64,000 nucleotides of DNA, from positions 489,099-553,098 of the forward strand of contig NW_017804176.1 in assembly GCF_001625305.1 (NCBI RefSeq), given 5' to 3'. A program made the position numbers and the translations under genes. The stretch comes from Branchiostoma belcheri. Its lineage: Eukaryota; Chordata; Leptocardii; Amphioxiformes; Branchiostomatidae. Numbering within the stretch: position 1 is the first letter of the stretch; every line of letters starts with the position of its first letter. The notes beneath the pieces are model-generated. The model had not been told where the DNA came from. It searched no databases and saw only the letters and a list, made by a program, of their open reading frames with translations. Positions 40,801-52,800 of the stretch are shown here, one piece after another.

Positions 40801-43800
40801 GGCCTGAATGAGCGCTGGAGCAACGTCTGCGCCATGACCGAGGACAGGCTGGAACACCTAGACAAGGGGGTCGAGCTCCTCACGCAATATCAGGTAAAGA
40901 AATTGCTCCCTTGAAAGCTTGTGTTGCCAAAGATTGAGCTAGAGACATTGCCACTTGCATGTTTTTTATGTTCCCAAGATCCCAAGAATTTTTTTTCTCC
41001 AGCTCACAAATATTGGTACTGATCTTTTTTACATGTCATTTATGACATTTTTATGCTTAAGATCATCACAAAATTGTCAGCAAACACTGCTGAAACTTCA
41101 GGTTGTAAGTTGAGATTTGTGTCTCTCCCCCCTGCAGAAGGAGGGCGATGGTTTGCGGAAGTGGATGGATGAGGTAGACGTGTACATCCACTCAGAGGAG
41201 GCAGCTGTGGGAGACACGGAGACACTACAGGCTCAACTAGAACAGAGCAAGGTAGGCCAACATACATTTATACTGTCAGATCTGAAAACTACGGAAAAAA
41301 TGTAGACTGCACTCTGATAGGGCAGATCTCCATCAAGACAACATAATTTTCCAATCCTTTAATCCACCATTTTTACATAACCCATATATATTTGGGACTA
41401 GTATCTAAACCTGCTTTTATTCTTTGCTTGCAGTCTCTTCAGAAGGACATAGCCTCCCTACAACACAACATGAACAATGTGAATGAAGCAGGGAAGAGGC
41501 TGGTACCCGAGGCACACCCCGACTTCTCAAAGCAACTCAAACAGGAGCTGAAGGACCTGAATGAACGTTGGGACGCCATCGTCAAGAAGGTAAGATTCAT
41601 TGATAAATACCAGTTCAGTCACCTTTGGAGCCTTTTTTTCACGCTTAAAGATGAGCACTCAACATTTTTCCCCAGAGAGGACTTATATTTCTCACCTTTT
41701 CTGTAGCAAAAGTCCCAGAAGCACAGTCTAGAAGGAGCCATGAAGAAGACCAGCTCCTTACAGCTGCAGCTGGAGGCCTTCAGCGAATGGCTGACAGACA
41801 AGGAGAAGGAGGGTCTGAAGGAGGACGGACCTCTGGAGGATCCTGACGACATCCAGCCTAGGATTAAGAAATATAAGGTAGTGTTTCTTGTCCTTTCCTT
41901 TACTTAAGATACTGGTACATGCCGTTAAAGCTTCTCAGACAATAGTGATGGATATTAGTTATAACTGGAAATGTGTAATGTTCTTGATGCATAGGACCAT
42001 TTGCTTAATAAAATGAAAATAAAAAAAACTTTCATAAAATATCTTTTCTTCCATGAAACTTAACCAGTCTAAGCATTTTGTCTGTTTGAATTGTTTCTTT
42101 GATAAATTAGTTGAAGTTATATGACACTATATAATGAATAAAGCCTCATTCATTGAAATAAATCCTCATTACAAACTTACTTCCAAGATTTCAAAATGAC
42201 GATTCCTTTTTGCTCTTGTTTTTAGAAACTAAAAGCAGACCTAGACAAGAAGGAGCCTGACCTGAAGGCCCTGAACACAGTCGGGAATGAGATGGTGACC
42301 AAGGCCGGCAGCCCAGGGGGGCTCGGCAATGACCTTCAGGTGGTGAACGAGAGGTGGACTGTGCTGTGTAACACTGTCAACAAACGCTACGAGGTTTCAC
42401 AGGTATGCTCAACAAAAGTCTGTGTTTTTGTTGTAACATTTGAAGAAGTTTTGAAAGTCTATGGAGCGTATTAAGACCAAAACTGGTAAAAGCTTTGTTT
42501 TGTTTTCCTCCCTTAAACACAATAAATAATTCCTCATATTCTATTTCTTTCCAGCAATATTTTGTACCCATTTCATACCTTTGTCATCTTAAGACTGTAG
42601 TCCTCATACATATTCAGTTGTCTCTTCTATAAGCTGTCTATTATGCATACAAAGTAGACCCATTCTGTCTCCCTTACCATGACCAGTTTGGGGGGAAATC
42701 GTATGCCACAGCAATGTTGAACTGGCCATTTTCTCATTTGCCTGCAATGGGCATCTGTAGAAGGCATTCTGTTCCAACAACTAAAAACTAGTTTGTTGCA
42801 CAAAAGTGGAGTATAATACAGATAGTGTGTTGACAGCCACTCTCAGTATGGCGAGTCCACATTTTAGTCAGTCCTTTTATTGCTGAGCTTTCCTGGCTCT
42901 TCTTCTAGCCACAGCAGCAGCTATAATAACATTTTCAAATGCACAGATACTATACATGTAACAGAGGGCAAATGTTTTAAATGGCTGTATTGTTGTATCC
43001 TGTGCCCTACAGGAGGTGTGGACCCTGTGGCAGCAGTTCCAGGTGCTGTTAGAACAGGAGCAGACCTGGCTGTCCACCCTGGAGACTAAGATTCAGCAGA
43101 CAGAGGCTGTGGGAGGGGATGCTGAGGAAATCTCTGAGGCTCTGGATGTGAGTAGCTACAGGGCAACTTTATCAACGGGTTGCGAAATGCTTTGAAAACT
43201 GTTATGCCAGAATTGTATAATTTAAAATTGAAAACTAATCATAAAAATAAAAAAGTGATTACATAGCTTTTTCCTAACTGTGTGCAGAGACTTTGAGCCA
43301 TATGTTCTAATAATAACTTTATGAGATATGATAAGGCAGTAAATGTCCTAAACGCCCTTGATTTTGTTCCCTCTGATTCTTGCTAAAGAGAAGGAGAAGG
43401 ATTAGGATGCAGGTGGGTCAGTTCAGTTCAGTGGTTGTCAACAACATGCATGACATAGAAAATGCATTATTATCTTATTTTGAAGCTGATAGTTTCTGTC
43501 TTGCAATGTATAGGAGCATGTTTGTATTAGAGAGAGGGGGGGAGTGTGTGTGTGTATGTACATGCATGTGCGGGCTTGCACTTCTACAACAGAAGAGAAG
43601 TGAGCTGCCATTTACCTTGTAGGTTTAGAATAAAGCAATTTCTTTTGAACTCTCCTGTGTAGGCCCTGGAGAACCATGTGAGGAACCACCCCAGTGACAA
43701 CAGGGATAAGATCCAGGAGGTGTCCCAGAAGTTAGTGGAGTACAAGGTGCTAGTGGACCCTGTACAGACTGAGGTCACCACCTTCACTGCACGATGGGAC

Positions 43801-46800
43801 ACTCTGCAGCAACAGGTATGTTTTTAGATGATTGGAAGTGCAGAAATACTTATCTTTTCAGATTCTTTGAAGAATGATGCATTTAGACAAAATGAAGACT
43901 GGTGCTTGTGATTATGATGATATTAATGTGTGCCAAAGCAAAGTGGCAATGACAAGATGGTGATTACAAATATGAGAAATATAAAATTTATTATTTCATA
44001 GAAGAGTAAGAAAATCTGTTAATGTAGAATAGCTGCATGTAAAAGTGGGTAGTTGACTCGATTGTGTACAATTTTTGTTCTTCTAGGCTAATATGTGTTA
44101 GTCTTTCCATGTGAGAATTTATAGGTTTCATAACTATGGAAATGAAAGACTTTAGTGTTTGCTGAGGCACAGAGAAGATGCTATAGTTCCATAGAGGTAT
44201 GCAGAGCTGAAAGAATTTGACCAGTAACTATTGTCCATTTTCCAGGCAAAGATGCGCCAGACTGCCCTGGAGCAGAGGATTGCCAGTGCTCAGGACCTGG
44301 AGAAGGATGTGCTTGAGTTGGAGCGCTGGTTCACCAGGACTGACAAGCTGCTGCAGTCACGCATCAACTCTGGTGTCTGTGCATCTGACGTGCCCGAGGA
44401 GTTTGAGGTAGAGAATGACAATTACATACAGACGTTGCCATTTTTAATTGGCAACCAATTCTCTATTGTTCATGGGGTTAGGTAGCAGGGGAAAGGTTAA
44501 GAAGAAGTCACTACTTTTCAACACATTAGAAGGGAAACTGCCCCGGAGTGGATCAAAACTACAGTACTTAATGGTTATACTTTTGGCAATTACTGTCATG
44601 TTGAGTGCAACTAGTGTAGCACAGACTGGCAGCTGTCTTGTGTTAAAGCCCAACAAATTATGAGCTCTCATCCCCATTCAACTTCCGAGCCTTCTAATGC
44701 TGACTCCTTGATTTTTCCTTGCAGCAACTCCAGGATGAGTTTGATGCCCGTGATGAGGACCTGGAGGAGATTGGACGGAAATGTCAGGCACTGATGGCAG
44801 AGGGCAGCACGGAGGCCACCACCAGGATCAGGCAGCAGTCTGAGATCCTGCAGGTCAGCTAAATTCCAAAGTGCTTATTTGCTTCAGCAGAATTTTAGTA
44901 AGAGTTCTGTATGTGACTTTTAACCTATGAGTCAAGAATTGCACAGATACATGTTGACATTTACAAGTGAAACAGCTCTCGGTTACATGCTGTTACTTTG
45001 ATAAGATCTTGAATACAGATCTTGAATAAAGATCTGTATGTACTTTTCCAGAAGGTACATGTATTCAGTGAGTATCGAAAAATATATGGATTTGGCATTG
45101 ACAGTTTTGAGTTACAACTTCCTGTCCTGTCCAAGGCCAGGACTGGGCCCCATGATTTTTTAAACAGATTTCGTCTTCTAATATTACCGGAATGTGGCAC
45201 TCTGACCTTGGAGCATCTCCATTCCCTTCTGCTCATCCAAGTATGTCATAATTTGTTGAGGAATTGAGTGACCCTCTGCCCCCTTCTACCTTGTAGTAGA
45301 AACAGTGCATTAAAAAGGGATATGTGAGTCTGGGAGTGGCACAAATGGTTGAATCAGGATGGGAGATGTGGAGCTCTTGTCAGGCCTGATGGTTTGTTAT
45401 ATAGCGTGATGATTTTCTTACCATTCTTATGCCATTTCTAAGTAGAAATGTTGTTTCCGAGACATACATGTAAATGTTAGTTTTAAAGGTTTCCGTAGTC
45501 ACCCTAGAGCTAGGGTCAGGCCTCAAATCTCTCTATTGGTTTTACTAAAGTGTTATTGGTTCTCTGCAGGGCTCTAGCTAGCTTGAAATCTTTTTCCGTT
45601 CATGATCAGACCTGGTGGAGAGTGCTCACAATCTTGTGGGTCCTTGGGCATATTTTGGATTTTCGAGCCTTTAAAAAGGCAATTTCCCACATTTTGAAAG
45701 GCAAATCATGTGGTTGAGAGTGGTTGTTGGTGGCCCTTTGGTTGTTTTTGAATGTTTTCCCAAGATTTTTGTCAATTTTGTCAGTTAAGTTTGACGGATT
45801 GGTTAAATTTTTTTCTGAAATTGAGGGAAAAACAGGTGCTTGCTAGAGCCCTAGTTCTCTCTCTGATATTTATATCCAGAGCCATGTATCATTATTCTTC
45901 TTTCCTCCAATGTCCCTAACAGAAGCGAATGGTGGAGATCAAGGCGAAGTTCCGCAAGTACCAGAAGCCTGCGGACTTTGATCCGAAGATGAGCCGTGTG
46001 CGAGACATCCTGAACAACGTTGAGAAGGAGCTGGGAGTGCTGGAGTTGAAGCACCATGAGCCGGAGATGGTACAGGGACAACTGGACATCTGTATGGTGA
46101 GAGCGATCAAAATATACTTTGAATCACTTTGCGGTAGCCAATTAGAAAAATGGACATGCTCGTGGAACTTTAAATTTGCGGTGTCGGTAGACACAGAGAA
46201 AGAAATTCGGCGAATTATTTGTTTGTGGTAATGGTAAATTCCCAGCACAGAAGTGACTGCAAAATCCGCAAATATAAAAGTACTGTGAATATAAAGTGAT
46301 TTACAGTACTATCTCTGAAATTCATAGCACAGGGTTCAAAATATCACTGGTGCAGGTTAGTGCAGGGAAGATTGGAGTGTGAATTTGAATGTTAAAAGGA
46401 CTTGAATATAACCTGTAACAGTGCTGGTGTGTTACGCCGAAGGGCGGTTATACTGGCTATACAGATACAGATACAGTGCATGCCCTTTATCTTAAACTCT
46501 GATAAAGAGGACAACTAGTTCTGTTTATTTAGTCAAGTTTTCTTGGCAATTTGCTAATTTTTATGTAAAAACAAAACACCTGAGTTACAACTCGCTGTTT
46601 GCAGCATTGCCCCAATGGTCAGTACAGATTAATGAATGAATGAACTTTACTGCTCGACAATAGTACAGATGTTGCTCGGGAATCATGCTAAAGATAGTAA
46701 CAGAAATAGTGGTCCCCAAGTAAAAAAGGACAAGACTAGTAACTGTTGGTACCCATACCAGCTTGTGAAAGCAGCTAGCTTCCAGTGAAGTTTAAATCTT

Positions 46801-49800
46801 CTTACCATTATTGACCACTAACAAATTTAATGCTTCACTGACGTAATACCCCTAAACTGTACCGTTAAACTGTTTGACTTACTGTAAGAATACAAAAGTC
46901 AGCTGTAACAGTTAATAGGCTCAAGTGGTATTTTGATAGACTGTTGTTATGGGCAAACTAAGTATTTGTTTATGTTACGAAGATGGGATACAGATGTATA
47001 GCTGTAAGTAAGTCTGGTTTGAGCCAGTTTTAATCACACAAAGCTTTGAAGAGGATGACTTTTAATGAAGACAGAAGACACTGTAGCCATTGTTTATATT
47101 TTCTTTATGTGAAACACTTGTGCTAAATGTTGGATTTAGTTGGTAGGGTCATGTCGGGACAGGAGACTTGTAGCTGAAAGGTTGATAGTCCTTGCATTGA
47201 TGATTTTGGATAGAGATGGCTGAAAATTTGACATGAGGCATTTGCATTATGCGGGACTACATTTTTTAACATGTACTATGATAGACAAGCTATCAAGCCA
47301 TATTTATCATTTTCTTCATTTGTTTCAGGGCTTGTACAAGATTCTTAGTGATGTCAAACCTGAGGTAGAGTTTGTGATAAAGACAGGAAGACAGGTGGTT
47401 GAAAAGAAACAAGTGGACAACACCGAGGATCTTAACGAACGGCTTAACGAGCTGAAGCTCCAGTACAACGACCTGGGTGCACAGGTGGGTATGCTGCGGG
47501 AGCAGCTGGAAAGGATGGTGAGTTCTGATTGGTGGATGGATCAGGTGTTTCGATGAGATGGGAGCCCTGATTGGTGGATGGATGAGGTGTGTTGGATGAG
47601 TGGTGGGTCCCGATTTGTGGATGAAACACTCTTGGTTGGATGGTGAGTTATGATTGGTGAATGGATCAGGTGTGTAGCTTGAGTCGTGGGTCCTGATTGG
47701 TGGATTGAAACATGCTGAGTAGCCAATGAATAAAGAGTTTGCTTGTGATTTATCCTTTTACCTCTACTTGTTGATAGATCTGTTCTATTCCTGTACTATA
47801 TGTCTAAAGATTAGGAATTTAGCCAGTGACCAGGCTTTTTCTTCATCCACCCAGGTGACAGAAGGGAAACAGGATCTGGAGAAGGCCATGAAACTGTCAA
47901 AGAAGCTGAAGAAAGAGATGGTGTCTCTGACAGAGTGGCTGGGCACCACTGAGGCTGAGTTGAACAAGAAGGAGGCAGATGGAGCCATCCCTGCTAATGT
48001 AGAAGAGGAACTCAAGTGGTGCAAGGTGTGTTTGAGTTGGAATATATTTTGAGCTTGCCTTTAGCCATGTATTCTTCCAGTTGGCTGGAAGCAATCCCAG
48101 CTACATTGTAATGTTGTGGAGGAACTCAAATGGGAGAAGGTATGCAGGTTTCTTGTGCCAGCAAGAAATTTGATCTTCTTTTTATTCATTAGAGTCTCAA
48201 ATTGTGTCAGTAAAGCACAATGGGAAAGTCTTATGATAGATATAAACTTTGCAAACATATAGTGTACTTATTAATGAAGGAAGTATTTCTATGTCAAAGC
48301 ACAGGCATCATACAAAAATGCATGTGCATTGTTGATGCAGAAAAGTGGGTTTGTTTTGGATACAAATTCTTTAATCCCTTTGAAGCTGTAAGAGTAAGCC
48401 CTTTTTGTGGATAGGAGAAGTCTAAAGTTGAATCCATCAGCCAGGCCATGCATTAACACAAGTGTCCCCTCCAGACCCTACAGCAAGAGATGACGAGGAA
48501 GCAGTCTGTGGTGCTGATCATAAATGAGACAGGGAAGGAGATGGTGGAGCTGGCCGAGCCGGGAACTCTGGCTCCCCTGGAGGAGAAACTGTCTGCTCTG
48601 AACCAGCACTGGTCAGACGTGTGTGCCAGGGCAGCCGAGAGGAGGCTCAGGCTACAGGTCAGTGGCAGTCAGGATGTGTTTTCAGGGAGATGTGAGCACG
48701 TCAGCAGAATGTACTGCGCCTGAGCAACACCCTGATATTTCATGGTTTTTGCTGGATATTTGGTCAACGTTGCATAAGAATTTTGCCTGTTGCAGACATT
48801 TATCTTTTCCGATATAACATTTCAAAACTACAGACGGGATGTTAAGCTTATATGTGCGAATACGACCTTACATGAGGCATTTTGCCGAAGTGCTATGTAC
48901 AATACATTACGGGTTTTGTGCAGGTGTAGTACGTTCTGCTGACATGCTATTGCTGATAAAGTGGATATGTGCAGTAAAACTGGAAGTGAAAGACAAACAG
49001 ATCACACATATTTTACTGAAAAATAAGCCACAAAGATATGAGTAATTGTATCAAGTATACCAGTATTGTGTTATGGGTATGTTAGTGCAGCGCCATTATT
49101 TTATTTTACACCTTTAGGGAAAGCCATACATTTGTACTTCAGATAAATAACACCATTATTGCATTATTGCTACACCTATTCAGTTCTCTGTGGGATTTAG
49201 GCTGTAAGCCAGAAGGATTCACAGCACTGCAGTGCTCAATAACTTCATTCCCATACTGGTTAGAATAATTCCTAAATTGTTTTGTAGATGAGATGAGAAG
49301 ATGGATGGAATAGAAAATTGCCTTTTATGGCTTATTTCTCTTATCTTTTCCACAACAATTTTTGTACTTTAAATGGAAAGGGCATTTGAAGGTCAAACAC
49401 AGAAAAGTTGACTTATCGTATTCAAAATGTACAGTAACATTCAAGCTTATATATATATATCAGTATGAGAGCGCTGTGTTATATGATTGTGGAGTATCTT
49501 CCTGACATTTTTCATTGATATTTCTTTACATAACACAAGACATAATGCTGTATCCTTCTGGTTGTGTAGGAGTTTATGTCTGAGATGGAGAAGTTCCGGG
49601 AAGGTCTGAACGAGGTGCACACCTGGATGGAGAAGGTGGAGATGTTCTTTAAGATCTCTGACAGACTCAGTCCTGAGGAGCAGGCCAAGGAGGTGGACAC
49701 TTACAAGGTAAGCTCTCATAAAATGTCTTCAGATATTAGAGACTAATTTTTTGGGTGAATGATTAGAAAATTATTGTATGAAGCATAATAGATTGATGTA

Positions 49801-52800
49801 TTGCATGTTTCCAATAGCTGTATCATTTAGGTCACCCCACATTTAGCCCTGCAGTCCAATTACTGTGTATAATCTGGTTAGTAAAGGTAGAAAAGGGGAC
49901 GGCTCTGAATGCTTTCATGTCCTCAGCTGGGTTGCAGCTAATTATGTACATCTGTTGAATGTAGAAGCAGTTTTCAGTGGAACTTTGAAGCTCCCTGTTC
50001 TTAATCACAGTCATTATATTATAGATTTAGTTTTGATTAGAGGAAACTGCAATCAGCAATATCTGGGGCTTAGAGTAAAGTAGGTTAGGGCAAGCTTTCA
50101 AGTTTGGCGGAGAAAGTGATGAATCCTGCATCCTGTAGGAGACTCAAAGGAAGGAGAAGAAAGGAGATAATCGTTCCCAGCTTAGTGGTTAGTTCGGGGA
50201 TTGAAAGTGAGATGAAGAGATTGCTGGTGTCTTAGCCTATCTCACAGAACTGCAATGGCTTTCTCATTTGCCACAAGAAAAGGCCTGTTGATTAGAGGAA
50301 GTCTGTGCATGAGATAAGATTTCTGTTCAAAATACAAATCGTGCTTGCTGCGTATGTACTTGTCTCACTGTAATTTGAAGTTTGTCGATTTAGAATTCTA
50401 AAGTATGTGAGGAGTGAAATGGAAGTGGGTCACCCATAGACATGTACAGTAGTAAAGGCGACCTACTGGAAATATAAGTTGTTGTTCATTCTTAATCGTA
50501 GGGAGACATGAAGCTGAAGTGGTCTGGGAGAAATCCCATGGTCATGTCAAATGTAGGGCAACTTCTCGGTCAATTCTGCCAGATGATTTATTGCCTAAAA
50601 GGGTGTGTAACAAGGATCTTATGAATAGGGAAAAATACACAATTCTTGTCATTCTTTACTTTATTTGGTTTGGTTTGTATCAGTGTATTATTCATTCTCT
50701 CGAGATTTGTGTAGGCAATTACTTCCATACCTTGTAGGTTAGTAATTTTAGTTGTTAGGGCAAGGGTTCTCCATTGAAGTGGCTTAATTTCCCACATTGA
50801 AAGCCCCCCTGGGTCCCCACTTCTGCATGACAAAGGGGTGGGGGCACGACCACCAACTGTAGAGCACAATGGGCACGTCCTGGGTGGACCACAAGAGAAC
50901 CGCACGCTTGGGTTTCCAGTCACGTGTGAGTGGAGCGATTCATTGCGCCAAGGCGATAACGATTGGTGATCATGCGGCGGTAGTAGCGGGTTTGTGTGCT
51001 GCTTGGTTGGTATCAACAGAGAGAAGGATTGTCGCCTGCGTGGTGGAACTCCTTGCTATTGGCCAGGTAAGATTGGGTGATATATCGTACTGTATATTGT
51101 AGGATATCTACAAGGTATATATATGGCATCGCTGTGCTCTGCATGTGTGAAATAGCCCTCCTGTAAAAACACTCATCATCGGTACACAGTTTTTTTATGA
51201 TGGAGATGAAGAGCAATATTCTTTCTAGATTGCGGTATTCAAGGACGCAAGGCTGAATCAGTGAACAATATAGTAGCAAGGCTTTTGGCCAGTGAACCCT
51301 ATCGTCAGTTATCTGAACGTGTTTCACATTTTATAAGTGTGCGGTGTGCAGGTAACTTTCAAAGGCAATACTGGACACATTTCTTCAAAAAAGGACTTGG
51401 TCTTGAGGAAGGTTGTTATAGCACTAGCAGAAACTTTGTGCAAAGCCAGGAAAAAAAGCATGAGATATTTCATTGGAATGTACTGTTGCCATTCCTTCTA
51501 ACCCTCTGGAGATTGATACGGGCATTCCTGTGTGCACAGACGGAGGGACAAAGGACTTAGGGGCCGGATCATGACAGATTACCGACACACAAAGCATTGT
51601 TGCTGTAATTGGCGTAAATTTACTGGCACAAATGCCCTAATCTGTTCACTTGCTAAAATAGCTGATAACAGCAAATACAGTATTAAAGTGTGCACTACTG
51701 CCTGGAAGTAAAGTGCTTGGTGAATAACCACACCACTGGTCTTTATGCTGTGTTTTATGCTGTAATTCTAGTTCAGTTTGACCTGTAATTTGTGGAAGTA
51801 GGGCGCAACGGCCGGTTATATCATTCATCGGAGACAACGCGGTTGCTGATTTTTATGTAAAACTTTGATGTAATCAGGTCATAATTGCTTGACTTTGGAG
51901 ACCCCATTATTGACAGACAGCCCCGTATTGATTGGCAGTTGGCTCCTGGCGGCACGGCCACCATAATTGAACAGCACCATGGGAATTGGGCAGGCGATGG
52001 GCAAACTGTAGTCCAGCACATTACCAACACTTAGGCCATTCAATCCTAATTAGTTCCCTTTCTTGAAGAGGCTGACGTTTATCTTTGCCGCACTTTGTTA
52101 CGTCGCTTATTTATCAACGCACAATGGAATATCTGGTGCCAGGTATCTCTCGCTGAAGGAGATAATTCCCTCCCTGTCTGAGAAATGATGCAAGAGTGTT
52201 TCTAGTTTATCTTCAACTCAAGCGATCAGGAATCTGAGGTAAGAAATTTACTGCGGAGAGAAGAGAAGTGGAACATGTTCACAGAAGTGATAGATGCCAG
52301 CCTGCCTGGATTTATTTGTAATATCATGTGCCAGGCCATTAGCTTGGGCAATTTATAGTCGTTGTATAGCCAATACTTGAAAGCAGTAGTTGATATAAAT
52401 CTGTGGTTCCACTGTAGGATGCTATATTTCTCCATTTGGGTTTGCGTGCAGTTTTAGGTCAACAAAATTGGTTTGGCGAAAGCCAATACTCATGTTGATT
52501 GGCGATGGTAGATTAGTCATTTTGTACTCCGCAGACAGGCTTAGGTAAGATTTGGTTTGGTGCAATAATTGCTAAATGCAAACAGATTTTCTAAAGATCC
52601 ATATTGATTTTATCCATGAGTAATAGGCCTGAAAGCAGTGACCTTGTTCCATTGCTGTAAATGACTGTCTTCCCTGGAAACTGTGGACTGTTAGGGAAGA
52701 ATCCCGGTTGTGAGATGCTGTGTTATTTCCCTACGACAAGAGCCATGTGGAGAAAACAGCATATCGCCACAGGAAGCCAGAAAACCAAGCTGTAATTCAC

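Noticed and set aside
45022-45267. 81-codon open frame in intron 31
   Set aside because: No similarity to the rod or any family; vertebrate exons 31 and 32 are already fully accounted for on either side.
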